Shown here piece by piece: positions 1-7,993 of a stretch of DNA of 64,000 nucleotides. A program made the translations under genes and the position numbers. Origin of the DNA: Streptomyces lydicus. Its GTDB lineage: Bacteria > Actinomycetota > Actinomycetes > Streptomycetales > Streptomycetaceae. Every line of letters begins with the position of its first letter. Positions within the stretch are counted from its first letter, which is position 1. The stretch is taken from the NCBI RefSeq assembly GCF_000717345.1, contig NZ_JNZA01000006.1, positions 157,139 to 221,138 on the forward strand. The letters run 5' to 3'. Below the pieces are notes generated by a model, which was not told the DNA's origin, did not search any database, and was given only the letters and a program-made list of their open reading frames with translations.

Positions 1-429
1 TACGTGCGGAGTGTCCTCGAAGAGCAGTCGGTCGCTGATGCGGCCCTTCATCGCGAATCGTCCGGCGATCTGACGCTGATGCCCCGACAGCACCGACACC
101 GCCCACAGCGGCTGAAGCTCCAGCAGGTCGTCCATCCGCGAGTCGTTGCGAACGCTCACCATCACGAGCGGCGGATCGAGGGAGACGGACAGGAACGCCG
201 TGGCGGTCATGCCGACGTCCTCGCCGCGCGGTCCGTCGTCCGGGTCGTGGGCGGTGATCAGCACCACGCCGGCGGCGAGGCGGGACAGGGCGGCACGGAA
301 CTCGTCGTCACTCACCCCCACAGCATGCGGGATCGGTACGCTCCCCGGCACGGAGGCGAGGGCGACGGTGGGTACGGCGGGAACGGCGGACCCGGCGGCC
401 ACCGCTTCGGCAGGGGTTTTCGTGAACAC
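1..429 (-). CDS. Flavin reductase-like (HpaC/DIM6-NTAB type) protein, N-terminal part
   Basis: The first 143 codons of a gene that runs off the left edge of the window, so its C-terminus is missing. After about 40 variable residues the protein reads SRLAAGVVLITAHDP and then GMTATAFLSVSLDPPLVMV, the opening beta-barrel of the flavin reductase-like domain; DLLELQPLWAVSVLSGHQ and QIAGRFA follow. Members bind FMN and use NAD(P)H to make reduced flavin, often for a partner monooxygenase. The partner cannot be seen here. I chose the GTG at 429 because GAGGAAG lies 14 bases upstream, which is a long spacing, so a later GTG (such as the one just before SDDEFRAA) is possible. The family call is fairly secure; the substrate is unknown. 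Confidence 0.75.
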   Translation of the reverse strand, partial: MFTKTPAEAVAAGSAVPAVPTVALASVPGSVPIPHAVGVSDDEFRAALSRLAAGVVLITAHDPDDGPRGEDVGMTATAFLSVSLDPPLVMVSVRNDSRMDDLLELQPLWAVSVLSGHQRQIAGRFAMKGRISDRLLFEDTPHV

Positions 430-617
430 GCCACGAACGCTAACTTCCTCGCCGGACGGCTCGCATCGGGCCCTGGGACCACGCACGCCCTAGGTCTGGC
501 GACCGAGGCCCCGGGAACGCCCGCGAACTCCGTGATTTGCGTTCAGAAAGTGTGGAAAGAGTGAAGGCTCCGCCCAATAATGGGGACGTCGGGGGACGCC
601 AACGCTCGCTCACGGTT

Positions 618-633
618 TGTGACTTGAGTCACA
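618..633. promoter_or_regulatory. Crp-type palindrome upstream of cdgB
   Basis: TGTGA-CTTGAG-TCACA, a perfect inverted repeat with a 6-base spacer. It fits the Crp/FNR-family pattern GTG-N6-GNCAC. It lies 120 bases before the chosen cdgB ATG and 15 bases before a BldD-like box. Binding by Streptomyces Crp is inferred. Confidence 0.6.
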
Positions 634-647
634 GCAGGCGCTAATTG

Positions 648-662
648 TTGACCCTGTGTACC
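648..662. promoter_or_regulatory. BldD-like box upstream of cdgB
   Basis: TTGACCCTGTGTACC fits the BldD operator pattern nTnACnCWGnGTnAn at all fixed positions except the last A. BldD is the c-di-GMP-responsive developmental repressor of Streptomyces, and cdgB is known as one of its targets in S. coelicolor. The site therefore suggests feedback from c-di-GMP onto a gene that makes it. Confidence 0.6.
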
Positions 663-671
663 GAGTGAACA

Positions 672-692
672 GCTCACTGTGATTCAGTGAGC
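672..692. repeat. Inverted repeat in the cdgB leader
   Basis: GCTCACT-N7-AGTGAGC, a perfect 7-base inverted repeat between the BldD-like box and the cdgB start. It could be an operator or a hairpin in the mRNA leader; nothing in the sequence decides between these. Confidence 0.5.
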
Positions 693-752
693 GAGGAATC
701 GGACGACAAAGAATCGTGGAGTTTGCTGTCGAGGTCTCAGGGAGAGCGAGCG

Positions 753-2420
753 ATGGAGACCGAGTCGGAGCCATACGTCCGTCTTGCGACCCTGCGGCAG
801 CTGCACCAAGTGGTCGCCGAGCTGAACACCGCACGCAGCCTTGCGGACACCTTGCAGACCGTCGCCGACGGGGCGCTCACCGGCCTGGGCTATGAACTGG
901 CCGCGGTCAACCTCGTCCGGCCGGACGGCGACCTCGTCGTCGCCGCCGTCGCCGGCAGCGCGGGCGCCGAGGCCCTGATGGCCGGCCGGGTCGGCTCGCG
1001 GTCCTCCTGGGAACGCCGGCTGTCCATGGGGGAACGCTGGGGCAACCTGTGCTTCATCCCGTACACCGAGGGCTGGGTCCTCGACGACGACGACGTACCG
1101 CAGTGGCACACCGCCGGCCCCGCCCCCCGGTTCCCCGACGAGTGGCACCCCATGGACCGGCTCTTCGCCCCCATGTACACCGCCGTCAACGGCGGCGGCG
1201 AACTCCTCGGAGTGATCTCCGTCGACCGGCCCCGCAACGGCCGCCGGCCCGGCCCCTGGGGGCAGGAAGCCCTCCAGATGTACGCGTTCCAGTCCGCCAT
1301 CGCCATCAGCAACGCCCGCCTCCGCGCCAACATGCAACGCGCACTGGTCCGCCTGGAACGCGAACAGCAGGCCCTGCGCGCCAGCGAGGAAAGCTTCCGC
1401 CAAGCCTTCGAGTACGCCCCCAGCGGCATGGCCGTGGCCGAAATGGGCGGCGACCAGCACGGCCGCCTCCTCCGCACCAACGACGCACTGTGCCGCCTGC
1501 TCGGCCGCACCGCGTCCGGACTGCGCCGCTACTCCTTCTCCGACCTCGTCCACCCCGAGGACATCGGCACCCTGCTGCGCACCTCCGCCGAGGGCGGCCG
1601 CGCCGAACTGCGCCTCGCCCGCCGCGACGGCACCTACGTGTGGGTCTCGCTGCGCAACTCCGTCGTCGCCGACACCGCCGACGGCCCCCGCTACCTCCTC
1701 ACCCACGTCGAGGACATCGAGGAGCGCAAGCGGCACGAACTCCAGCTCGCGCACCGCGCCAGCCACGACTCGCTGACCGGCCTGCCCAACAGCGCCGAAC
1801 TGCGCACCCGCCTCGGCGCCCGGCTGTGCTCCCGCCCCGCCGGATCGATGGCCGACGCCTACGCCTCGGCCGGCGGCCACCCCAGCGACCCGCACGGCTT
1901 CCGCACCAACAACAAGGAGCCCTTCGAGGGCGTCGACGGCTTCGAGGGCAACACCCGCGCCCCCTTCGACCACCACGTCCACCTCGTCGCCCCCGCCGAG
2001 GGCCCCGCCGACGACGGCTCCAAGGGCCTCGCGGTGCTCTTCTGCGACCTCGACGGCTTCAAATCGATCAACGACCGCTTCGGGCACAACACCGGCGACG
2101 CGGTACTCATCGAGGTCGCCCGCCGCCTGACCAGCGGCGTCCGCGACGGCGACACCGTCGCCCGGCTCGGCGGCGACGAATTCGTGGTGCTCGCCGACGG
2201 CCTCGGCACCGCCGACGCCCAGGACCTCGCCGTCCGCCTCCGCAACGCGATCATCCCGCCCATCCGCGTCGAGGGCCGGGCCGTCCGGGTCGGCGCCAGC
2301 TTCGGCATCGGCTGGGCCAGCTGCGGAATGACCGCCGAGGAAGTACTGGAGTCCGCCGACCAGCGGATGTACGTGGAAAAGCGCTCCCGCTCCAAGGCCA
2401 ACCGGCGTGCCGCCGGCTAG
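753..2420 (+). CDS. cdgB: Diguanylate cyclase with GAF, PAS and GGDEF domains (CdgB)
   Basis: Predicted to make cyclic di-GMP from two GTP, the second messenger that controls Streptomyces development through BldD. Domains in order: a GAF-like region (about residues 20-195), a PAS domain with PAC tail (about 215-340, ending VEDIEERKR), then a GGDEF domain opening with DSLTGLPN. The active-site loop GGDEF is intact at 473-477, and RDGD sits five residues before it, the spacing of an inhibitory I-site. An unusual insert of about 60 residues rich in His, Pro and Gly lies between the first GGDEF helix and the FCDLDGFKSIND strand. ATG 753 is chosen because GGGAGAG lies 6 bases upstream; an in-frame GTG at 687 would overlap the leader palindrome and has no ribosome site. 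The sequence agrees closely with what I remember of S. coelicolor CdgB. Confidence 0.93.
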   Translation: METESEPYVRLATLRQLHQVVAELNTARSLADTLQTVADGALTGLGYELAAVNLVRPDGDLVVAAVAGSAGAEALMAGRVGSRSSWERRLSMGERWGNLCFIPYTEGWVLDDDDVPQWHTAGPAPRFPDEWHPMDRLFAPMYTAVNGGGELLGVISVDRPRNGRRPGPWGQEALQMYAFQSAIAISNARLRANMQRALVRLEREQQALRASEESFRQAFEYAPSGMAVAEMGGDQHGRLLRTNDALCRLLGRTASGLRRYSFSDLVHPEDIGTLLRTSAEGGRAELRLARRDGTYVWVSLRNSVVADTADGPRYLLTHVEDIEERKRHELQLAHRASHDSLTGLPNSAELRTRLGARLCSRPAGSMADAYASAGGHPSDPHGFRTNNKEPFEGVDGFEGNTRAPFDHHVHLVAPAEGPADDGSKGLAVLFCDLDGFKSINDRFGHNTGDAVLIEVARRLTSGVRDGDTVARLGGDEFVVLADGLGTADAQDLAVRLRNAIIPPIRVEGRAVRVGASFGIGWASCGMTAEEVLESADQRMYVEKRSRSKANRRAAG

Positions 2421-2691
2421 CGAGCCCCGCACCGGACGGCGCGGGCGGGACGCGGTGCCGCGTATCTCACATCCGGGGCCCGCCGGCCGCCGCACCAGCA
2501 GTTCACCGTTCCGTAGCGATCTTGTGCTCCGCCGGGGCCGGTGTGCGCCAGGTGCGAGAGGGTAGGCTGCGCCGATGCGGCGCGCGCCGCCCGGGGGCCC
2601 GTAAGACAATTTTCGCGCAGACGCCGAGATGTCTGCGCACGCGTACCGATCGCGTACACGACGCGCACAGATCGCTTGGGAGTGACACGGA

Positions 2692-3591
2692 ATGACGGCC
2701 GGCAACAACGGCGCGGACACGCCGGAGAACGACGACCCGTTCGGCTATCTCTACCGCTCGGAAGGCGGCCAGGGCGGCTCGGCGGGCGACGGCGCCGCGA
2801 CCCGGCAGCCGGGAGTTCCGCGCACCTCCTACAACCAGGTCCGCGCGGTCGGCCAGCGCCAGTACGGCCAGCAGTCGCAGCAGGTGACCTACGGGCAGCA
2901 GAACGCCCACTACGCCGCCCCCGAGACCCTGCCCGGCGGCGACCGCACCCGCCCCACCCCCGCCCCGGGCCACGGCGGCGCCCCCGAGCCGCGCCGCCGC
3001 AACGGCCTGCTGATCGGCGCCGTCGCAGTGGTCGCCGTGGTCTGCATAGGCATCGGCGTGGCCATGCTCACCAACGGCAACGACAACAAGGACACCTCCG
3101 CCGGCAAGCCCGGCCCGACCGCCGGCGACACGGTGGCCCCCTCGGGCCAGCCCCCCGCCAAGCCCAAGCCCGGCCAGCTGCCCAAGCAGGACGCGGGCAG
3201 CCTGCGGCTCGACGGCGGGGCGTCCACGGCGAAGGACGTCCCCGGGGCCCGCTCGGCCGGCGGGACGTATGTCGCGGGCATGAACACCCCCGGCGCGTCG
3301 GCCACCTGGACCGTGGACGTGGACGCCCCCGGCCGGTACAAACTCTGGGTCGGCTACGGCGTGCCCGGCAAGGACGAAAACCTCACGCTGAACATCAACG
3401 GCAAGGCCGAATCCCGGCCGATCAACATGGAGAACTTCGCCCACGCCCCGGAGGGCGCCTGGGACAAGGGCTGGACCAAGACCTGGTCGTACATCCAGCT
3501 CAACAAGGGGACCAACTCTGTCAAGCTGTCCTGCGAGAGCGGGAACCAGTGCGACGTGAACCTCGACAAGATCTGGCTGACCAGGAACTAA
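2692..3591 (+). CDS. Membrane-anchored protein with C-terminal carbohydrate-binding (CBM35/6-like) domain
   Basis: A 299-residue protein of unknown role. Residues 1-100 are a cytoplasmic, Gln/Pro/Gly-rich disordered region, followed by a basic patch (EPRRRNG) and one membrane helix (about 103-124, LLIGAVAVVAVVCIGIGVA). After a Pro/Lys-rich linker comes an extracellular beta-sandwich of about 120 residues with ATWTVDVDAPGRYKLWVGYG and a Lys-Trp-Ser core, typical of CBM35/CBM6-like modules. The layout suggests a type II membrane protein that binds a cell-wall or exported polysaccharide. GGGAG precedes the ATG by 9 bases. It follows cdgB by about 270 bases and is closed by a strong terminator. 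No catalytic domain is visible. Confidence 0.7.
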   Translation: MTAGNNGADTPENDDPFGYLYRSEGGQGGSAGDGAATRQPGVPRTSYNQVRAVGQRQYGQQSQQVTYGQQNAHYAAPETLPGGDRTRPTPAPGHGGAPEPRRRNGLLIGAVAVVAVVCIGIGVAMLTNGNDNKDTSAGKPGPTAGDTVAPSGQPPAKPKPGQLPKQDAGSLRLDGGASTAKDVPGARSAGGTYVAGMNTPGASATWTVDVDAPGRYKLWVGYGVPGKDENLTLNINGKAESRPINMENFAHAPEGAWDKGWTKTWSYIQLNKGTNSVKLSCESGNQCDVNLDKIWLTRN

Positions 3592-3712
3592 GCCATCGGC
3601 GGCGGTGCCGCCGGGAAGGCCCGTGCCAGCACGGGCGCGTAGCCGATCGCCCGACGTCTTCGGTGCGACGCCCTTCGCCTCCGCTGCGGGGCTCCTGGAC
3701 CCTGACGTTGTC

Positions 3713-3754
3713 GGCCGCGGCCGGAGAGGATTTCCTCTCCGGCCGCGGCCTTTT
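3713..3754 (+). terminator. Strong rho-independent terminator
   Basis: A perfect 18-base inverted repeat (3713-3730 with 3733-3750) separated by two T residues and followed by TTTT at 3751-3754. It lies between the CBM protein gene and the oppositely oriented SH3-like gene and could stop transcripts from both sides, though only the plus side has the T-run. Confidence 0.85.
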
Positions 3755-3807
3755 GGCTGAGGGCGGCGATCCCGGCGTGGACGGCCGGTGAGCCCTCCGC
3801 CCGGTCG

Positions 3808-4176
3808 TCAGATGCGGCCGCCCTCCACGCAGGCGGCGGCGACCCACCCGGACCTGTTGCCCCACACCACCTTGAGCCAGTCGTTGTCCGACGGCCCTCC
3901 GTGCCAGCAGGTGTAGGAGCCGCCGCTGTTGTTCCGCACACACGGGGTGTGCGTACAGGCGACCTTCGCGCCGGAATCGCCGATGGTCGCGAGCTTGGCC
4001 GAGGACGTGCTCGCGGCGGCCCGGATGGTGAACGAATGCCCCTCCACCGCCCACACACCGGCTCGGTCCGCTGCGGCGGCACCGGCCGTCGTCGCAACGG
4101 CGCCCATGGCGGACACGATCCCGAAGGTGACCATTCCCGTCGCCGCGATGCGTGCGAGCTTCCTCGTGGTCTGCAC
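3808..4176 (-). CDS. Small secreted SH3-like protein
   Basis: A 122-residue protein with a clear signal peptide: basic MQTTRKLARIA, a hydrophobic stretch, and a likely AxA cleavage site near residues 33-37 (AGAAAA). The mature part resembles a bacterial SH3 (SH3b) domain, with VWAVEGHSFTIRAAASTSSAKLATI and NDWLKVVWGNRSGWVAAACV, the usual closing strand. Four cysteines in the mature part could form disulfides. SH3b domains often bind cell-wall peptides, but no binding partner is visible. The GTG start is firmly placed by GGGAGG five bases upstream. It is a single-gene unit between two strong intergenic signals. Confidence 0.75.
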   Translation of the reverse strand: MQTTRKLARIAATGMVTFGIVSAMGAVATTAGAAAADRAGVWAVEGHSFTIRAAASTSSAKLATIGDSGAKVACTHTPCVRNNSGGSYTCWHGGPSDNDWLKVVWGNRSGWVAAACVEGGRI

Positions 4177-4308
4177 TGTCGCCTCCCAGAGATAATGATC
4201 AAGGTGATGATATTCAGCAGCCAGGAGAAGTGGCGAGGCGCATATCAGCCAGGGTGCTTGACGGGAAGTCGCATCAGCGATCGCGCGCCACCGGCGAAGA
4301 GGCCGACC

Positions 4309-5235
4309 TCACGCCGCCGACGGATGATCCGTCACCACCACGCGCGTCAGCAGCTCCTCATACGTCGCCACGTCGAACTCGCCCGCCGCCGGGGCCCGTA
4401 CCGTCGCCGTGGACAGGGCCACCGCGCGGGACAGCCGCTCCGGCCACGGCAGGTCCTCCACCAGGCCCGACAGCAGACCGGCCACCGCCGAGTCCCCCGC
4501 CCCCGTCGGATTCCCCGCGATCCGCTGCGGCGGCGCGGCCTGCCACACACCGTCCGCGGTGACCGCCAGCATGCCGTCCGGCCCCAGCGACGCGGCGACG
4601 GCATGCGCGCCACGCCGACGGGCGTCCCGGGCCGCGCGCAGCGGCTCGGTACTCCCCGTGAGCGCGGCGAGCTCGTCCGCATTGGGCTTCGCGAGATCCG
4701 GACGGGCCGCCAGACCCCGGCGCAACGGCTCACCACTCGTGTCGAGCAGCACCGGCACACCCGCCGTGCGCGCAGCCCGGGTCAGCCGCGCGTAGACGTC
4801 CACCGGGACACCCGGCGGCAGACTGCCGCACAGCGCCACTGCCCGCGCCCCGCCCAGCAGTTCGCGATAGGTGCCCAGGAAGGCGTCCCACTCGGCGGGG
4901 GAGACCGTCGGCCCCGGCTCGTTGAGCTGAGTGGTGTCCCCGCCGGCCTCGTCGACGACCGCGACGGTGCGGCGGGAGGCACCGCCCACCGGCACCAGCG
5001 CGTCGGTGACACCGGTGTCCGCGAGCAGCGCGCGCAGCGCCTCCCCCGTACCGCCGCCCGCGAAGCCGGTGGCCACCGTACGGTGACCGAGCGACGCCAG
5101 CACACGGGCCACGTTCAGGCCCTTGCCGCCGGGCCGTTCGGACACCTCCGTGACCCGGTTCGTGCCGTGCGGACGGAGCCGGGGCAGGCGATAGGTGATG
5201 TCCAGGGCGGCGTTCAGCGTGACCGTGAGGATCAT
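4309..5235 (-). CDS. PfkB-family 1-phosphofructokinase/tagatose-6-P-kinase-like sugar kinase
   Basis: 308 residues, the usual length of the FruK/LacC branch of the PfkB kinases, which phosphorylate phosphosugars with ATP in the cytoplasm. It shows TLNAALDITY at the N-terminus, the first PfkB signature GGKGLNVARVLASLG, and the second signature NPTGAGDSAVAGLL near the C-terminus with the catalytic Asp. The gene lies downstream of nagK and nagA on the same strand after a gap of 195 bases, so it may extend the amino-sugar operon, acting on fructose-6-P or a related ketose phosphate. The start is secured by GGAGGGG five bases before the ATG. The exact substrate cannot be read from the sequence. 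Confidence 0.85.
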   Translation of the reverse strand: MILTVTLNAALDITYRLPRLRPHGTNRVTEVSERPGGKGLNVARVLASLGHRTVATGFAGGGTGEALRALLADTGVTDALVPVGGASRRTVAVVDEAGGDTTQLNEPGPTVSPAEWDAFLGTYRELLGGARAVALCGSLPPGVPVDVYARLTRAARTAGVPVLLDTSGEPLRRGLAARPDLAKPNADELAALTGSTEPLRAARDARRRGAHAVAASLGPDGMLAVTADGVWQAAPPQRIAGNPTGAGDSAVAGLLSGLVEDLPWPERLSRAVALSTATVRAPAAGEFDVATYEELLTRVVVTDHPSAA

Positions 5236-5430
5236 GGTCGCCCCTCCGGGCAGTCATGGCCGGGCGGCCGTGGGTCGGGCCACCGCACGCGGCGGCATGC
5301 GGACAAGTGCGCGAGCGATCATGCCATCGCGCAGGGCTGTTGGCCCAGACCCGGGGTAACCCGGCCGGTGACCCCCGGCCACCAGGAGGGACGGCAGCCG
5401 ACGTAGCCGGCCCGGCCCCACCGCGGAGCG

Positions 5431-6645
5431 TCACACCCCCCGGGGACGCACCAGCCACTCGCCCCGACGCATGACACCGACCACGTCCCACGCCGCGTCC
5501 AGCACCACCAGGTCGGCGTCCTTGCCGACCTCCAGGGAACCCACCCGGTCATCGATGCCCAGCAGCCGGGCCGGGTTCGCCGAGAGCGCCTGCACCGCCT
5601 GATCAACCGTCAGGCCGTCGAGCGTCACCGCACGCTTGAACGCCCGGTCCAGCGTCAGCGTCGAGCCCGCGATGGAACCCGCCGTCGGCCCCTCACTGAT
5701 CCGCGCCACACCGTCCCTGACCTCGACCCGCATCGGCCCGAGCGGATACATCCCGTCGCTCATACCGGCCGCGCCCATCGCGTCCGTGATGAACGCGACC
5801 CGCCCCGCACCCGCCTCACGCACCGCCAACTGCAGCACCGCCGGATGCAGATGCGTACCGTCATTGATCAACTCGACGGTGATCCGCTCGTCCTCCAGCA
5901 GGGCGGCGACCGGACCCGGCGCCCGGTGGCCGAGCGGCGGCATCGCGTTGAAGAGATGCGTGGCGACCGTGGCGCCCGCGTCGATGGCCTCCCGCGTCGC
6001 GTCGTACGACGAATCCGTGTGCCCGATGGCGGCGATCACCCCCGCCTCGGCCAGCAGCCGCACGGACGCAAGCCCCCCGGGCAACTCCGGCGCCACGGTC
6101 ATCATCACCGCGGTACCGTGCGCGGCGTCCACCAGCTTGCGGACATCCGCCGGATCCGGATCGCGCAGCAGCCCCGGCTGGTGGGCCCCGCAGCGCTGCG
6201 GGGAGATGAACGGCCCCTCGAAATGGATACCGGCCAACTCACCCTGCTGCACCAGCTCGGCGAGCACGGCGGCCTGCCGGGCCAGCTCGGTGAGCTCACC
6301 GGTGACCGTGGAGGCGACCATCGACGTCGTGCCGCGCCTGCGGTGGGTCTCGACCACCGTCATGCACTCGCCCGGGTCCGCCGACGAGAAGGAACCGCCA
6401 CCCCCGCCGTGCACATGCATGTCGACGAACCCGGGCACGATCAGATGCCCCGTGAGGTCCACCACACCCGCCGCGTCCCCGCCCCCGGCCGGATCCACGT
6501 CACGGCTGTGGACCCCGGCGATCCGGCCGCCCTCGACGGTGATCCGGCCGCTCCCGACGACGCCGGACGGCCGGGCGATCCGGGCGCCGGCCAGCACCGT
6601 GCGCCGGGAATCCGACGGCGGCTGCGCGGACTGTTGCTGTGCCAT
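5431..6645 (-). CDS. nagA: N-acetylglucosamine-6-phosphate deacetylase
   Basis: Converts GlcNAc-6-P to glucosamine-6-P and acetate, the committed step of GlcNAc use and of wall-sugar recycling. The 404-residue protein is an amidohydrolase TIM barrel: metal-site motif DMHVHGGGG, then EGPF, HLFNAMPP, and FITDAM carrying the catalytic Asp. The start codon overlaps the nagK stop by one base (TGATG), so the two are probably translationally coupled. Expression is expected from the nagK promoter with its DasR-type site. In Streptomyces, GlcN-6-P, the product of this enzyme, is the ligand that releases DasR, so the gene sits inside its own signalling loop. Confidence in function is high. Confidence 0.95.
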   Translation of the reverse strand: MAQQQSAQPPSDSRRTVLAGARIARPSGVVGSGRITVEGGRIAGVHSRDVDPAGGGDAAGVVDLTGHLIVPGFVDMHVHGGGGGSFSSADPGECMTVVETHRRRGTTSMVASTVTGELTELARQAAVLAELVQQGELAGIHFEGPFISPQRCGAHQPGLLRDPDPADVRKLVDAAHGTAVMMTVAPELPGGLASVRLLAEAGVIAAIGHTDSSYDATREAIDAGATVATHLFNAMPPLGHRAPGPVAALLEDERITVELINDGTHLHPAVLQLAVREAGAGRVAFITDAMGAAGMSDGMYPLGPMRVEVRDGVARISEGPTAGSIAGSTLTLDRAFKRAVTLDGLTVDQAVQALSANPARLLGIDDRVGSLEVGKDADLVVLDAAWDVVGVMRRGEWLVRPRGV

Positions 6646-7601
6646 CAGGCGGATACCTCCGTGGAGAGAAGATCCCAGGCGAGGAGTCCCGCGCCCAGGC
6701 AGCCGGCAGCGTCCCCCAGGGCCGCCGGAACGATCGAGGGGAGCCGCTGGAACGTAACGCGCCGGCGGACCGCTTCCCGCAGAGGCGCGAAGAGCGTGTC
6801 ACCCGCCTCGGCGAGCCCGCCGCCGATGATCATCGTGTGCGGGTCGAGCAGCGTGAGCCCGGTGAGCAGACCGTCGGCCAGCGCGTCCACCGCGCCCTGC
6901 CACACCGCGCAGGCCCGCGCGTCGCCGGACTCCACGGCCTTCGCCGCGTCCGCCGCGCTGGCCTGCGGATCGCCGCAGGCCGCCGCCCAGTCCCGGCCCA
7001 CCGCCGCGGCCGAGGCCACCGTCTCCAGACAGCCGCGCTGACCACAGCCGCAGGCGTGCCCCCCGGGCCGTACGACGATGTGGCCGATCTCGCCCGCGCT
7101 GCCGTGCGCCCCGGCCTCGATCCGCCCGCCGATCCCGATGGCGCCCGCGATGCCGGTGCCCAGCGGCACGAACAGGAACCGGTCGGCGCCCCGGCCGGCC
7201 CCGATCCGCCCCTCGGCCAGACCACCGGTGCGTACGTCGTGCCCGAGGGCGACCGGCACCCCGCCGAGCCGCTCGGACAGCAGCGCCCGCATCGGTACGT
7301 CCCGCCAGCCGAGGTTCGCGGCGTAGACGGCGGTGCCGGTGCGCTCGTCGACGATGCCGGGCACAGCGACGCCGGCCGCCTCCGCGGTCGTGCCGAAGCG
7401 CGCCGTGCCGATGTCGCGGAGCTCCGCGGCGAAGCCGAGGATGGCCTCGACGACCGCGTCGGGGCCGCGCTCACGGCCGGTGGGGCGCCGCGCCTCGTAC
7501 AGCAGGGCGGGCGGCGTCCCGTCGGACGGCGCGGCGTCCACCCCCACGAGGGCGGCTTTCATCCCGGTGCCGCCCACATCAAGGGCGATGACGTGTCTCA
7601 C
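6645..7601 (-). CDS. nagK: ROK-family sugar kinase, probable N-acetylglucosamine kinase
   Basis: Predicted to phosphorylate GlcNAc (or a related hexose) with ATP, supplying the substrate for the adjacent NagA. At 318 residues it has the normal ROK kinase length. It shows the ATP-phosphate loop DVGGTGMKAALVG at the N-terminus, GHDVRTGGLAEG with the catalytic Asp, GIGGRIEAG, and the ROK zinc motif CGCGQRGCLET. There is no N-terminal HTH, so it is an enzyme and not a ROK repressor. It is the first gene of nagK-nagA(-pfkB), with a one-base stop/start overlap to nagA. The GTG start has only a weak ribosome site. The DasR-type site lies 28-43 bases upstream of the start. Confidence 0.88.
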   Translation of the reverse strand: MRHVIALDVGGTGMKAALVGVDAAPSDGTPPALLYEARRPTGRERGPDAVVEAILGFAAELRDIGTARFGTTAEAAGVAVPGIVDERTGTAVYAANLGWRDVPMRALLSERLGGVPVALGHDVRTGGLAEGRIGAGRGADRFLFVPLGTGIAGAIGIGGRIEAGAHGSAGEIGHIVVRPGGHACGCGQRGCLETVASAAAVGRDWAAACGDPQASAADAAKAVESGDARACAVWQGAVDALADGLLTGLTLLDPHTMIIGGGLAEAGDTLFAPLREAVRRRVTFQRLPSIVPAALGDAAGCLGAGLLAWDLLSTEVSA

Positions 7602-7628
7602 GGGAACAGTTTCGCGCGCTCCGCCCCG

Positions 7629-7644
7629 AAAGGTCTAGTCCACT
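7629..7644. promoter_or_regulatory. DasR-responsive element (dre) upstream of nagKA
   Basis: On the minus strand AGTGGACTAGACCTTT, matching the dre pattern ASTGGTCTAGACCAST at 13 of 16 positions. It lies directly in front of nagK. DasR is the GntR-family repressor of GlcNAc/chitin genes and antibiotic regulators in Streptomyces; nagKA is an established target in S. coelicolor. Confidence 0.85.
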
Positions 7645-7715
7645 CACCGGGTGGATCACGGCGTACCACGGGGTGGAGCAACGGCGGGGGCCCGGGAGGT
7701 GCCGGGGGCGCCGAT

Positions 7716-7807
7716 GGGCCGGACCCGGTGGCGTAGGTGGGCCGGACCCGGTGACGTCGGTGGGTCGAACCCGGTGGCCGCCGCGCGCCGCTCCCGGTGG
7801 CCTCCGC
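7716..7807. repeat. 23-bp tandem repeat (three copies plus one degenerate)
   Basis: Units at 7716-7738, 7739-7761 and 7762-7784 share a GGGCCGGACCCGGTG-like core; a fourth, weaker unit spans 7785-7807. It lies in the 392-base gap between divergent nagK and the lipoprotein gene, away from the DasR-type site. No coding role is apparent. Confidence 0.8.
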
Positions 7808-7993
7808 GTGCCGATCCCCGTGAAGGAAGTGTGGGAGCCCGATACCGAAGCGCAACCACCGGTGGTGTAGACCTTGTGGAGAACGCGCGGGAAGCTCGCT
7901 GTTCACGCCGGCCGAGGGCGATCCCCGAGACGGCGTAGGGATCCCCGGCAAGCACATGGTTTTCGGGAACGGGAAAAAGGGCGGTAAACAGAG

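Noticed and set aside
687..752. GTG 687 as the start of cdgB
   Set aside because: It overlaps the leader palindrome and has no ribosome site, while ATG 753 has GGGAGAG at good spacing and matches the remembered start of CdgB.
684..2720. A 678-codon open frame on the minus strand opposite cdgB
   Set aside because: It is antisense to a well-supported gene in a GC-rich genome. Its protein is Gly/Val/Ala/Glu-rich without any domain, the usual sign of a shadow frame.
7716..7807. CRISPR-like array
   Set aside because: The units are contiguous without unique spacers, and no cas genes are near. The same applies to the repeats at 17490, 27347 and 34370.
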